From Monomorium pharaonis (taxonomy: Eukaryota > Arthropoda > Insecta > Hymenoptera > Formicidae), in assembly GCF_013373865.1 (NCBI RefSeq), contig NC_050475.1, positions 11,649,182 to 11,713,181 on the forward strand: DNA of 64,000 nucleotides, written 5' to 3'. The notes under the pieces are model-generated. The model saw only the letters and a program-made list of their open reading frames with translations. It ran no database searches and was not told the DNA's origin. Below are positions 12,130 through 23,299 of the stretch, piece after piece. Numbering within the stretch: position 1 is the first letter of the stretch; every line of letters starts with the position of its first letter. Position numbers and translations under genes: made by a program.

Positions 12130-12470
12130 ACAGACGCAAATAATAACAATTTATTATGTGGTAAGCGAATATCATTAAGTATTCCAGATCATTTATTTGA
12201 TCATCCAATGACGCAGCAACAATGGTAGCGCTTAGTAATTTGTAGAGATAGCAAGCAACACCACCAACAAGATGGTCGATACGATCATTATGAATTAAAA
12301 ATAGCCATCCAGCGCAACAAGATCGTCTGAACCATTAGCATGAAGCCAAGTCTTAAAAACTGAAATTACATGATTTGGGATGGTGTTAAAGTGTAGTCTA
12401 ATAAAATCGATGTGTCCATGCAAGGAATTAACGTTGAATTGAGCTACGCAAAAATGAGTAGAACTAGAAA
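12130..12470 (-). pseudogene. element C endonuclease N-terminal fragment
   Basis: The minus strand encodes VAQFNVNSLHGHIDFIR, VISVFKTWLHANGSDDL, DGYFLIHNDRIDH and GGVACYLYK. These match the start of endonucleases of the same group as elements B and D, including the N of the FNVNSL metal-binding motif; the usual SETWL is FKTWL, so the Glu is lost. It ends near 12130 before the GDFN motif. Confidence 0.75.
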
Positions 12471-12516
12471 TTAAATAACCGCGTGCAACGAGACAAAACA
12501 GTATAGGACTTGCACG

Positions 12517-14640
12517 TCAAATACGCATATGGTTTTGCTTTAGCAACCTGTTGATTTTTTGAAGTAGATTGTGAATATCTTTTGGAAGAAGCTTAACATA
12601 TACACTCTTGTTAAAATCCTTACCGCAAACCTCTCTCTGAAGAAGTGTACCCCGCACTCTCTTTCTAATTATAACTATGTTACGGATTGCACACGAGGCT
12701 AATGTGATAATGAGCGAGTTAGCGAAAGAGATTGGCACAGGTCGGTCGCGCGCAGCCATGGCTAAAGCTTCCGAACAATAGCTCTTACATCAAGAATATG
12801 TCAAGACAAGTCAAGAATTTCCAAGGCCGCACGTATGATGCAAGCACATTCCAAGGAAGAAACGGGCATCGCAGTCGGTACACCAGAAAGAATAAGCATT
12901 TTCAGTCTGACTCCGTGAGGGAAAGAGAAGGCTTACAATCACTTTTCAGATCCCGGACCGCATTTACAAGAGCAACACATTGTTGTTCTAACATAGCAAT
13001 ACGCTGACTGTTACGTTTAACACTACTCGTTATACTAAACTACAGGACAAAATTAAAGGAACAAAAGTTTGAAGTAGCGCCATGTTCGTAAAAGTTGAGC
13101 AAAAAATCTGAATTTTTTATATGATATAGCCCAAAATGTCGACTTGACCCCTAAAAAATCTCCCCACTGTAGGTCCAGCAGTTTCGGAGTTATGTCTCTT
13201 GAAGCAACTCCCGGTCAAAAACAAAAGTTGCAAGGTTGTAACTTGGAAAGTACAGGACAATCTGATGCGAAAAACGAACTAGAAAAATTCGGAAATGGGC
13301 TAAGCCGATTCTGTAGGTGTCGCTCAGAGCGTCCCTGGTGCGCCCTGATACCCCCATTCCTTTTCAACTCCTTAGGACTGACAGTGGTGACAGCGTTTTG
13401 CGTCCCGTCCGTCCAATCGAGAACAATTCTCTAGCACCGCTTGGCTTTAAAACCGTTAAATGTCAAAGGTCTTACCTTTTTATGACCCTTACCATCCCGC
13501 GAGGGTGGGTTAGGCAACTACCCCTAACACTAATTAGCACCCGCAGGTGTTTCCATGCGTCCGGAAAATTCGGAAATGGGCTGAATCGCACCTGTAGAGG
13601 TCTCTGGTACTCCTTCCTAACCATGCACAAAATCTACCTCTTTTAATCTCTATCTGCTACTCCTTCAATCGGACAGCGTGTCGCGGTTGCGCTAGGCTAC
13701 AGGTGATCGCTTCAGGGCACAACTTGCATTTGAGATAAAAAAAATCCTTGTTCTCCCAGCCGTTTTCTTTTCATCCCCTCTTTTTGTGTTAGGTTTTCTT
13801 CTCTTTCTAGATTTTCCCTATATGCATCTTTCTTTGCTTTCATGCCTCTTCCAGCTGACTCTTCGTCTGCGTTCTGTTTGTTCCTGATTGCTCTTTTCGT
13901 TTCCCTTAAAAAACGCATTACTTTTCTATGTAATCTTTCACGTTCTCTCCATATTTTTTGTTTTTTATGTTGCTTGTGGAACAACAAAACATTGTTAAAG
14001 CAAAACAAATTCAATCAACAATTTCTTTGTTTTGCTTATTAGTGTTAGGGGTGGTTTAGAGCGGTGCTAAAGAATTGTCCTTGGTTAGACGGACGTGACG
14101 CAAAACGCTGTCAGTCTTAAGGAGTTGCAAATAAGAGAATCACCAAGAACACTCTAAGCGATACTTATAGAACTGGCTTAGCCCATTTCCGAATTTTTCT
14201 GGTTCGTTTTTCGCATCAGATTGTCCTGTACTTTCCAAGTTACAACCTTGCAACTTTTGTTTTTGACCGAGAGTTGCTTCGAGGGGCATAACTCCGAAAC
14301 TGCTAAACCTACAGCGGGGAGATTTTTTAGGGGTCAAGTCAACACTTTGGGCTATATCATATAAAAAATTCAGATTTTTTGCTCAACTTTTACGAACATG
14401 GCGCTATTTCAAACTTTTGTTCCTTTAATTTTGTCCTGTAGTATATTTAATTGATTTAATTTATCATTAAGTTCGCTATTAGTACGCCGCTCTTTTTCAG
14501 CAAAAGGAGAGAATCTCGCCTTGGATTCCTTTAGTTGATCAATTAATCTAAGCAAAAGTCTGTTTGTAGTAGTGTCAACAACTTTGTTTTTAGCGAGGAA
14601 AATGCATCTTACACATACTCTCGTCTCGGGGAAGAAACGA
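12517..14640 (-). pseudogene. element C ORF1, split by a transposon
   Basis: The N-terminal piece (14640-14442) reads CVRCIFLAKNK followed by a Lys/Glu-rich coiled coil ending LNDKLNQLN. The distal piece (13030-12517) starts with RIAMLEQQCVALVNAVRDL and includes IRNIVIIRKRVRGTLL and VYVKLLPKDIH, typical of the C-terminal domain of PHD/coiled-coil ORF1 proteins. The split lies inside the coiled coil and the flanking frames agree across the 9-bp duplication. The distal piece contains later stops. Confidence 0.75.
13040..14441. mobile_element. Mutator-like non-autonomous transposon with long TIRs
   Basis: Ends CTACAGGACAAAATT...AATTTTGTCCTGTAG are the tips of terminal inverted repeats of about 400 bp, more than 90% identical by eye. 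The flanks TATACTAAA (13031-13039) and TATATTTAA (14442-14450) match at 7 of 9 positions. Long TIRs with a 9-bp duplication are the signature of Mutator-like elements. The middle (about 13450-14050) has no transposase. Short frames in the TIRs are not genes. The insertion site is in ORF1 of element C. Confidence 0.8.
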
Positions 14641-14644
14641 GAGT

Positions 14645-15605
14645 TATGTGGAACTTACCACCTAGCGAAGGCCAGGTGACATATCCACTAAACCCCTTGG
14701 TGGTTGCCTACCTCCGTGGCAAACCGGCAGGCCACGGGATCAAACTAGTACACACCGCGGCCCGCCGCAAGCCCCGAATGTCCCCCCCGCCCCCAGGCGT
14801 CCCAAATCTCACAGAAGTGAAAGAGACTCGGGGGGACCCATCCCCGAGGGGAGGCTGGAACAAACTCCGCGAAGGAGTCTGGCCCGGCCACCCCCCGCAA
14901 CTACAGCTATGAGAAAGCGAGAGAGCGCAACCACTCGCCCTCCCACTTCCGACCTGGGGCCGTCATTCGATGAGGCGGCCGATATTCCCCCATGAGTCAG
15001 CCCGGTGGTTTCAAGGGTCGGGCGGAAGCGGCAAATAGGGATCTCTCGCGTACGTCGCCCTCCTCCGCCCGCCCCTTTCTTTGCGGATGGGATCTGCAGT
15101 CAGGCTCGACTCCCGATTTCTCTCCGCCGCCTTCTTTCGCGAGATACCGTCCTCGCAGAAGGAAACTATTGCATCTCACGCCTCCTTGCCGCCGACAATG
15201 GAAGAAAGCCACCACGGCCGGCAGCAAGAAGTCGTCCCTTAAAGTGCTGGTCAGGATACGGCGCGGGTTTGCCCAAGCGGGGGTATACCTCAAGGACATG
15301 CTGCGCCATGTCCCCGAGCCGCCCCGCAGTGATGACACGGGTCGTCGATCTCCCTCCTTATCCGGTGCAGGTACTCAAACAGTCGTGTCCAGTGAGCACC
15401 TGCACCAACCTAAACGTGAGGGGCCCGTGGGCTCGACTCACTCAGTCCGCGAGAACCGGACGAATCGTCCCGACGATCCTCAGGCCCTCCCGCGGGCGAC
15501 TTCCGTGGGTGAAGAGCTGCTCGCCACTCAAAGCGGTCCGCGTACTTTCTCGCCAGGATGATCCAGGGTAACATCCCCGACACGGTGGTGTCAACAATTT
15601 CATCA
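14645..15605 (-). mobile_element. R1-like non-LTR element, 3' end fragment
   Basis: GC-rich minus-strand sequence encodes, across frameshifts, GMLPWIILARKYADRFEWRA, QVLTGHD, a Cys/His cluster CHHCGAARGHG, LLPAVVAFF and KKAAERNRE. These are the C-terminal zinc-knuckle region of R1-clade ORF2 proteins. It is followed by a 3' UTR ending near CCACATAACT. Everything upstream of the RT C-terminus is missing (5' truncation). Its CpG-rich base use differs strongly from AT-rich element A. Confidence 0.8.
14997..15605 (-). pseudogene. R1-like ORF2 C-terminal remnant
   Basis: The coding remnant of the element above. At least three frames are needed to follow the R1-like motifs, so it is not translatable. 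The large overlapping frames on both strands (14992-15571 plus, 14997-15751 minus) exist because the sequence is GC-rich. Confidence 0.7.
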
Positions 15606-16831
15606 GGCGACTGGGACTGCAACAGAGCGCTAACACACACGGGAGTTGCCAAGCTAATTCCGATAACCATTTCTGCTGTGACAAATGTTGGCAACAGATT
15701 CTGTTGCCAAAAAGGCAGCAAATGAGAAACATATCTTGTAATTGCAAACACTGTTAGCAGATATTCAGCAAATATTTAGCAACGTCTGTCATCAGAATAC
15801 ATGACAAAATAATAGTGAACTGCGAACAGATTTATTAAAAGTATTGATGACAGATTGACGACAAACACCAAAATGCAAACAATGTCAGCAAATTGCTTGT
15901 AGAAATGCAACAACATTTGTGCGTCAAAGTACGCGATAGATTGATACCAGAAACGCAGCAAATCTATCGAAATGTCAAATTGGCAATAAAAAGCGCGGCA
16001 CTGTCGATAGGCGGCCTACTTTCTCGGAAGTAAAATGCAGCCAACTCGCTACATAAAGACCATTCGCAGTGCAACTAAGGTAAGCAAAAATTATCTTCCT
16101 CCGCTGCGCTTGGAGAGATTGGTTTTTTGTGTCCTTTTGTTACTATGTCCGTTTCACTCAGCCTGCTGTGTCCGTTTATTACTGTGCGCATTTGGGACTT
16201 ACTTGCACTCGACAGACGCAATCGCAACCGACTTTTTACATCTAGCGCACACAGGTGGCATGTTTCCGTAGCAAGCATCACAGTAACACTAAAATAATAG
16301 CAAGATGTCACGACATTTCGCAATGTCGTATGTCGTGAAAGCACACTCTGGAACGCAGCAGTGTAGCACGGAAGGAGCAGGTTAAATACGCAAGCGCAAC
16401 AGCAGAATCACCACGCAACAAACAGAGCAGCCAAAGTGAGGTTAGAAAGCCATGAAATTAATCGCCAGAAATCAGGCATAAAAGTGATAAGCAGAAAGAA
16501 AATGAAATGTCGTTCATAAAAGGCAAACCAAAATAGAAATATGTTTGTAACAAAAATTGCCCGAAGGCAGATAGCAACAGAGAAATGCTCAAGAAGAACA
16601 GGAGCAACAAGCAGACAAGCACAGATATATTCACCAAAGGGGTGAGAGAGAGAGGGGAGAGGGAAAGAAATTTTAAAATTTATGTGACAGATAAATACCT
16701 CCCACCCCTCCGTAGTGACGTCATCCCCTCTTTCCCTCCATTCATTGTGTGGATCAGAACCTGTCAAGTACATCTACTCGTATATGCATTTTTTGCATAC
16801 TTGACGTCTTTTTTTTACCTTCAAAAAGGTA
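15606..16831. other. repeat-derived DNA between R1 fragment and MITE
   Basis: No gene. 15640-16010 is rich in GCAACA/TGTTGC motifs and looks like a decayed foldback. A copy of the CAAATGCGCA repeat lies at 16126-16198, and a GA-rich patch at 16641-16665. Confidence 0.4.
16126..16198. repeat. fragment of the CAAATGCGCA repeat family
   Basis: Inverted copy of 26475-26545: both contain ACTATGTCCGTTT-like and CAGCCTGCTGTGTCC blocks and TGCGCATTTG units. Confidence 0.8.
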
Positions 16832-17198
16832 CCCAGATAGCCAAGCGAGATTAAGCATATAGGGCAAATTAATGCACTGCATGTATGTTGTGAACTTGCC
16901 CACAATTTGCTATCATTGTAATTTAACGTGGAACGAAGTTAACATCAGGAGAGCAAATAACCTTCATAAATTTATAAAATTATAAGTGCATGCATTGAGG
17001 AATAATAAACTTGTCACATTGACAGCAATTGTGCATGTTGACAACTTGCCGTCAGTTTGTTGAATTCTAATGTAGAATTTTATATGATGTCAGAACAACA
17101 GACAGTTTAAGGAAACACCTTGGCTTTAGTTTGATAAAATTAATAGGGAATAAGTGACAGCAAAATAACAACATGTTGCCTTTATTTGGTTATCTGGG
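16832..17198. mobile_element. MITE with CCCAGATAGCC ends, TA duplication
   Basis: Inverted ends CCCAGATAGCCAA and TTGGTTATCTGGG differ at one position and are flanked by TA on both sides, as for Tc1/mariner-type insertion. About 367 bp, no open frame. It belongs to the CCCANNNAGC set of termini. Confidence 0.65.
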
Positions 17199-17200
17199 TA

Positions 17201-17623
17201 TATTTAATATACTGTTAAAATACTTCATTTACTTTTATTTCGGAGCCCATTTTAGGATTTATCTTTAATCATTATTATTTCCTAAAATATGATTAAGAAA
17301 GCTTATAATACTGCACTTTTTATTTTTTGTCTGTGATTTTTAAATTACAATAAATATAACCGGTAAACGTGTCGAAAAGGGATGCATCGTCAGTGACCTT
17401 AAGTTTATGATAATTATCAAGATCACTCTCCTGAGAAATCCTCAAAAGATTATAATAAAAGGTTTATTAAGATATTTTTATATTTTAATTTTACTCCAAT
17501 TAGTTCCTGATTTATGTTACAATTAACTTGGAATATAATAATATTTTTCAATAAAATCATATAAAATTAGGATATAATTTCGAAATAACAAAAAAGTTTT
17601 TCAAAAAAGAAATAAAATGTGAT
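17201..17623. other. AT-rich spacer
   Basis: No gene or repeat recognised. Confidence 0.5.
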
Positions 17624-18618
17624 TGTGGAGGAACCGCGTTGGTTTCGGTGTGTTCTTTTTCGCCAGAGGACAGATGTGTGTGACAGAAGTAAGCTGTAAA
17701 TTTGGTAATACTATATATTTAGTCCTTATTTACAATATGTACAAGGGTTATGTTTCTATGTAATTTATGTGGCCCTAATAAAGGCCGTTTGATCTAAAAA
17801 TGCTAGGCTCTAGGTCTCCACTTTATTGCGTCACGATAATGCGGTATTCCGGTTTGTTATTGTTGTTGTCCACGATGATCTTTCGTCGTAGTGTCCGTGT
17901 CTCCTGGTCTTCCTCCTTTCGACGTTTCGTTTCTCGGTGTCGATCACCTCGCCTGGTCTTTCCCTCGAGGCGTTTGTCGTTCTTCCTTTCTCGTTTTCTG
18001 GACCTGGTATTGGTGCCGCGGTCGTGGGTATCGGCGGTGTTAGGCCGGTCAGTCTGCGTCTCTCGCGAGTGTTACATTTCTGGTACGGTTTGCCTTCCCT
18101 GGTCCTTGCTCTGGCTTTGCACGGGGCTCGTTTGTGTTGCGATTCTGCGGCCGTCCCTCGCAATTCTTTCTAAGAGATCCGGTAGCTGGTAGCGTGAGGA
18201 TATGTACAGCCAGATTCGCCGGTTTCCTTCGATCAGCAGCACTCGGCGCCTCGTATTCCTGACCGGTGACAGAAATAAAAGCAGGAGCCTCCAACGATCC
18301 GTTGTATCTTCCGCCAGGATGTTAGCCGTGGACTTGTGTACGTGTGGTAAAGCGAGATGCTCTATTATTTTAAAAAGACTTAATGCCAGTAGTGCAAGAA
18401 GTGTCTCTCCTGCTCGTCGTCCGCTCCTATTAACCGTCATTTGACTCCTGAGTTAGCACGGGCCTCTGGTGACAGCTGCGCGCATCACGTTTTTCATCAG
18501 TAGAATCTCTTACTGTGTCTGTATGGTAGCCTACTGCCAAGGGGTGCCCGGTCCTGGCTTGCTGTTAGTGTATTTGTGATGGCGTACTGTTAGGGGTGCT
18601 TAGCCCTGACTCGCCACA
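17624..18618 (-). mobile_element. solo LTR, Gypsy-like, minus orientation
   Basis: A 995-bp block starts TGTGG and ends CCACA. The five bases outside each end are GTGAT and ATGAT (4 of 5 match), consistent with the 5-bp duplication of LTR elements. On the minus strand AATAAA lies near 17824-17829, and TTGTACATATTGTAAATA near 17745 occupies the same relative position as in the LTR at 3437-4384. That sets the orientation. Open frames inside, such as the 122-codon minus frame 18072-18440, have no recognisable domain and are probably incidental. Confidence 0.7.
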
Positions 18619-18796
18619 ATGATTAATGATATTTTCAAAATATTTTTACGAGCTTGCAATCGCCGAGAATAATTTATTTATGACATAACTATTTAATAAC
18701 TTGAAAAGGCAGGAAAGTAAAAATGAAAAAGAGAAAGTGGAAAAAAGCTTGGCCGATGGAAAGAGGAATAAAGTGAAGGAGAATAAGAAGGAGGAA

Positions 18797-18892
18797 ATGA
18801 AAGGAATAGAGGAGTTGTGTGGAAAGATGAGGGAGATGAGAAGATTTATGGAGGAGATGGTGAAGTCGTTGAGAAGGTGAGCGAAAAAACGA

Positions 18893-18952
<60 letters not shown>

Positions 18953-19055
18953 AAAGAATGGAGTTGTGTGGAAAGGTGAAGGAGATGAGAAGATGGATGG
19001 AGGAGATAGTGAAGTTGTTGAGAAAGTGTGCGAAGAAACGAGTAGAAGGAGAAAA
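18797..19055 (+). repeat. tandem duplication around a GA microsatellite
   Basis: The about 100-bp segment beginning ATGAAAGGAATAGAGG (18797) is repeated from 18950 (ATGAAAAGAATGGAG), separated by (AG)n at 18896-18949. Both encode MK.ELCGK..EMRR.MEE, so the duplication lies inside the coiled-coil frame. Confidence 0.75.
18896..18949. repeat. (AG)n microsatellite
   Basis: Uninterrupted AG array. Confidence 0.97.
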
Positions 19056-19773
19056 GCAGGTGGAAGAGCAACGGCAGAAGGAAGAGGAGGAGAAATAAAA
19101 GCACTGCCAGAGAGGGTATCTGAGAGGGAGAGAAGTGACAAGGAAAAGGAAGGTGTTACATGAAGAGAAGGTGGAGGTAGCAGTTAAAGGTAAGGAGAGT
19201 GAGAGTACGGAAGAGCGGAAAGACAGATGGGAGACAGAGACAGTGGTACAAGAAGATACTGGTGGCAGGGAGGAGAGACGAAGGAAGAGACAGGAGGAGA
19301 GCGAGAAAAGGAGTGAGAAAGGTGGAGAGACAGGAGAAAGTGAAAGGACAGAAGAGGATATGAATGGAAGAATAGAAAAAGATAGAGGTTGAAGAGAACG
19401 GAGGAGAGAGAAGGAGATAAAAACGATAAAGAGGGCAAAGAAGTGCTAGTGGAGAAGAGAGGTGGGTGAGAAGAAGGAGGAAGAAGAAGGAGATGAGGCA
19501 ATATGAGAAGGGGCAGCTGAGCAGGAAGAGGGCAGGAAAGGAGAAAACAGAGGAGAAGACAGAGAAGAAGAGCAAAGAAAGAAAGCGAATGGAGAGAACA
19601 TTTGAGAGGGAGGAGGAAGCAGGTGGAAGAGGGAAAAGGGAGAGGTGTGGCGTGAAGGAGGAAACGCGGAAAGAGAGGAAAAGGAAGAGCGAGGTGGAAG
19701 AAAGAGAACAGGAGGAGCAGCAGACGGTGTATTGAGAAGTAGATGTGGAGGGCAAGAGATGAGAGGAGAGAAA

Positions 19774-19774
19774 T

Positions 19775-19809
<35 letters not shown>

Positions 19810-19810
19810 A
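19774..19810. repeat. (AG)n microsatellite with poly-G end
   Basis: AG array to 19800 followed by nine to ten G. Confidence 0.95.
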
Positions 19811-19984
19811 GAAGAGAAAGTTTGAAGCGGTTAGGGCAGAGAGAGCGATAGGAACAAGGACAGTGCTGTCGAATAGGAAGCTATGGATAGAAAAAAGAAG
19901 ATGGAACTAGAATGAGGAGGAGGAAGAATGGATAGAGGAGGAGGAAAGTAGAAATTGAAGGAGAGGAGTTAGAAGGGAGGAAGA

Positions 19985-20360
19985 CAGGAGAAGTAAAAGG
20001 GGGGGGGAGTAGGAAGAGGAAGAGAAAGGGGAGGAAGATAACAGTAAGGGGTAGATAGTCATGGGGGGGGAGAAAGGAATATTATTTGTAAAGTCACACA
20101 TGACCAGGTCGCGAAGAAGTTGATTAGAAGGATATATGGATGTAGATATGACATATCACATTAGAAGGATATACGGATATAGATGTGATATGTCACATCT
20201 ACATTCGCATATTCCTCTAATCAACTTCTTTGCGAGCCGACGTGCGACCTTACAAATAATATCCTTCTTTCCCTTTTCCACGCCTATCTGTCCCTCATTT
20301 TCCTTTTATCATCCTCCCCCTTCCCTTCCTCTTTCTCCCCTCTCCTGTCTTTCGCTCCTC
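19985..20360. repeat. inverted duplication of the purine tract
   Basis: Arms meet near 20172. The core (GCGAAGAAGTTGATTAGAAG and its inverse, ATATTATTTGTAA and its inverse) is clear, and outward the left purine-rich arm aligns to the pyrimidine-rich right arm. A smaller hairpin follows at 20378-20434. Confidence 0.7.
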
Positions 20361-20582
20361 CTGTTCTTCTCCCTTTTAACTCCTTTTCTTATACTTTATC
20401 CACTACATATGTGGATGGGGTATAAGAAAAGGAAGGTAAAGGGTCGAGAAGGGGAGGTTGGTGATAGTTGTGAGGTTGCTTAATGGCCAGGGCGTGTAGG
20501 GTTAAAGAGATTTATTTTTGTACAGAAAGCATGTATTTTTTTATGAGACTGCAAACTCCGAGGAAACGCAGTATAATATCCG

Positions 20583-20600
20583 TCTATCTATCTATCTATC
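20583..20600. repeat. (TCTA)n tail
   Basis: Four and a half TCTA units at the 3' end of the non-LTR remnant. Confidence 0.9.
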
Positions 20601-20603
20601 TTA

Positions 20604-22443
20604 TTATTTAATAACTTTAAGTAAATTATCATGTATGTTGCAAAAATAGTCATTTCTACCAACTTTTAATTAAATACTTTTAGTTAAATTTTTTAATAAA
20701 TTCCAGTTAGAAATAAGAAATAGTATTCAGAATAGAGAATTCAAAATAATAAAAATAGAATAAAGCGCTACATTTTTATAAACGCGTTCTGCATAAAGAT
20801 CTAAATTTTTATTGTATTAATATTATAAATAAAACTAAATTAATATTCTAAAAATTTACATGTACTTAATAAGTTAATTTGATAAAATATATTAACTAAG
20901 CTATCACACCTCTCTTTTTGAACAAGACTGTCAGACTAGGTCACTGTGATTAATGCAATTTTCGATGACATGCAGTTTAAAAATTATGAGTTTAAAATTT
21001 CTGAAAAAATTCTGAAAAAAAGTTTAAACATAGAAAAACATATTGCAATTATATAAAATTAATATTTTTATTATTTTTATTTAAAAAGATTGTTGAATAC
21101 AACTTTTAAAATTACATTTTGCTTGAAAAATCATAATTCCCTTAATTTTTAATATTTTAAGCTAAAATTTAAGATTATACTTTCAAGATGTTACTTTAAA
21201 AAAAAAATTAGTTTATAAATGAATTTTTCAAAAAAGGTATTTATTTTACATATTGCAGGAGAGCTTTTTTTTAAATCAATAAGTTTTTATAGAAAATATT
21301 TATTTTTTATTTAATATTGGTCAACATTTTTACCACATCTGGGTCACAGTGATTCAACGTATTCTTTCAACGCGGCTGACGAATAGACAATGACATCTCC
21401 CTCTCTTGGGTAAGCGTTTCTATCTGTGATGTCTGAAATTGATTTTAAATGGCATCACAAGTTTACATTTCTAAGTACGCCGAAAGATATGTTATTATTA
21501 ATAAGTCATCAGTCTGGGCCACGGTGATGTTGATCCGATGTGATAGTCTAGGGTTAAAGGAGATTCATATTTTAACATTTGTTTAATTGTTAAAATATGA
21601 GTGTTTAAGACCCTTATTTACTGGTGAATAGCAACCAATCATAAAATTCACCATAGTTATAAACTATTTTTAGTTGGTTGACAACGTAGAGTACCAACAC
21701 AGCACGTAATATTACAATAATATCACAGAAAGATTGTTTTCTTATTATAATATTACAATAAAATATAGTATAAATATTACTGACATATTACAAAAATTTC
21801 TTGTACCACAATACATTAGCTAATATTGGCAAAACATTGGTTTTATTGGGAATGCATTGGCCAATGTTTTTCCAATGTATGGTGGTATGATATGTATTTA
21901 AAGCAGTGCATAAAAATATTGAATGTATATGGCGCACGATTTATAATAAACAAGTGAGTTATCGTGCGCTCTCGACGCCTGCCTTGGTATGATTAACAAA
22001 AGAAATTAGAGCGGTTTCCCCAACCGATGATAGCACTACCCTATATAAAAGTATAGTATAACTAATGTAGACACTCTGACCTTTTTTGAAGTTTGTGTCG
22101 ATCCGTTTTGCGCATACATGTTTTTGAAGAAAACCAATCAGACAATTGTTGACAGACATGTGGTAGTGTGAAATCTGTGAGAGTGCATCAGAGGTTATAC
22201 TTGTGGACATAAAACGTCGAAAAAAATTGTAATTGCATGTATATCTAGATATGTATAGATGGTGTATATACATATATATAATAAATAAATGATAGCATGT
22301 AATAGCTTATTATAACTTTATTTCTATTTTTATGCAATATTTATAGTAATAAAGATATAATAATTAATTTTCAAATAATAAAATATTACAAAAACTATTT
22401 TATTTTGTTCTTTATTTATGTATAAAAGTGTTTCTAATTTTCA
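20604..22443. other. AT-rich intergenic DNA with dispersed repeats
   Basis: No gene. 21000-21520 is a dispersed repeat also found at 33575-33995. 21695-21790 is a partial copy of the CCCACATAGCACG/AATATTAC family found complete at 55008-55707. Confidence 0.55.
21000..21520. repeat. dispersed repeat, direct copy at 33575-33995
   Basis: Shared blocks in the same order include TTTTAAGCTAAAA, GATGTTACTTTAA or ATATGTTACTTTAA, and CACAAGTTTACATTT followed by TTATTAATAAGTCA. The ends are uncertain. Confidence 0.75.
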
Positions 22444-22600
22444 CCCAGCAAATACAAAGTTACATGTAACGTGCTTGTTAGTTGTAATTTCCCACTTATT
22501 AATATAATTGTAATATAACACACGTGTTACATTACAATTACATTGTTGAGTGAGAAATTACAACTAACAGGCATGTTACATGTAACTTGGTGTTTGGTAG
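22444..22600. mobile_element. CCCAGCAAACA MITE, copy 1
   Basis: Near-palindromic element. The left end CCCAGCAAATACAAAGTTAC pairs with a right arm ending GTAACTTGGTGTTTGG. The interior repeats TTACATGTAA and ACACGTGT. Further copies lie at 49793-49936 and 63445-63560. Confidence 0.85.
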
Positions 22601-22816
22601 ATAATTTGTATAAATTTGTTTAGATATATTTCTATTTTTTAACAGTCTTAATTCATATATTATTTTATTCCTAATACATTGTTTATTAAACTTTTTAAAT
22701 TGAATTTTAATTTACTAACAAAAAATAGCTTTTATTTCTTTTATTTTTTAGTTAATTTTTAAATTCTTTTTTAATTTTTTAAAAATTTATAAAATTTTTA
22801 TACATTTTTTTGCGGT

Positions 22817-22890
22817 ACTAATATAATGCAGGTTCCTTAATTGAACAATTGATACTAATATAATGCAGGTTTCTTAATTGAACAATTGAT
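22817..22890. repeat. 37-bp tandem duplication
   Basis: Two copies of ACTAATATAATGCAGGTT... in direct orientation with one or two differences. Confidence 0.9.
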
Positions 22891-23299
22891 ATGTTACTGG
22901 ATATTAATCCAAAAACATGGCGTAGTACCTTGTGATCAAAGATAAAAAAATCAAAGTGCCGACAAAGAATACTCATACTAGTTATATTATGATAAAAGGC
23001 TACTATTTATGTTACTATTTATGTTACACATAAGGCGTGGGCACAAATGGCGCATTCGGTCTAACACAATTAATATCCAATATAAAAAATTCATTGGTGC
23101 AACATTGGTAATATTGCGAATATTGTCTGTACATTACTTCTCATTCTAATATTGTGTCAGTATTTTGTACTACTAGGGATATTATATTAAAATATTCACC
23201 GAAATAAATCTCAGTAATATAATGATGGTATACAAATGTATTAGTGTAACATTTACATTTAGTGTAGTATTTATGTAATGATGCAAGAAATTAAGGCTC

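Larger units (their letters stand above)
11773..14640 (-). mobile_element. non-LTR retrotransposon C, internally deleted and interrupted
   Basis: Minus strand: ORF1 from about 14640, split by a 1.4-kb DNA transposon (13040-14441), then the ORF1 end and endonuclease start. From about 12130 there is only 3'-UTR-like DNA, ending in the tail ATCAATTAATCAATCAATC at 11773-11793. The entire RT is missing. The tail abuts the GA-rich leader of element B. Confidence 0.75.
18690..20603 (+). mobile_element. polypurine-ORF non-LTR remnant with (TCTA)n tail
   Basis: From about 18690 to 20100 the plus strand is nearly all purine and encodes broken Lys/Glu/Arg-rich helices (MKRMELCGKVKEMRRWMEE, EEKVEVAVKGKESE). 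This looks like a decayed ORF1 coiled-coil protein. The 3' end at 20560-20600, with ACTCCGAGGAAACGCAGTAT and then a (TCTA)n tail, is the kind of tail left by target-primed reverse transcription. No RT is present, so the middle was lost. Serine/phenylalanine/leucine-rich frames on the minus strand are antisense of the purine tract. Confidence 0.55.

Noticed and set aside
14992..15571. Two overlapping plus-strand frames of about 189 codons
   Set aside because: They are antisense to the R1-like ORF2 remnant; GC-rich DNA lacks stop codons by chance.
18072..18440. 122-codon minus frame with a hydrophobic start
   Set aside because: It lies wholly inside a solo LTR bounded by TGTGG/CCACA and a near-matching 5-bp flank; no domain seen.
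18646..19755. Long Ser/Leu/Phe-rich minus-strand frames
   Set aside because: They are the pyrimidine strand of the polypurine tract and (AG)n arrays.
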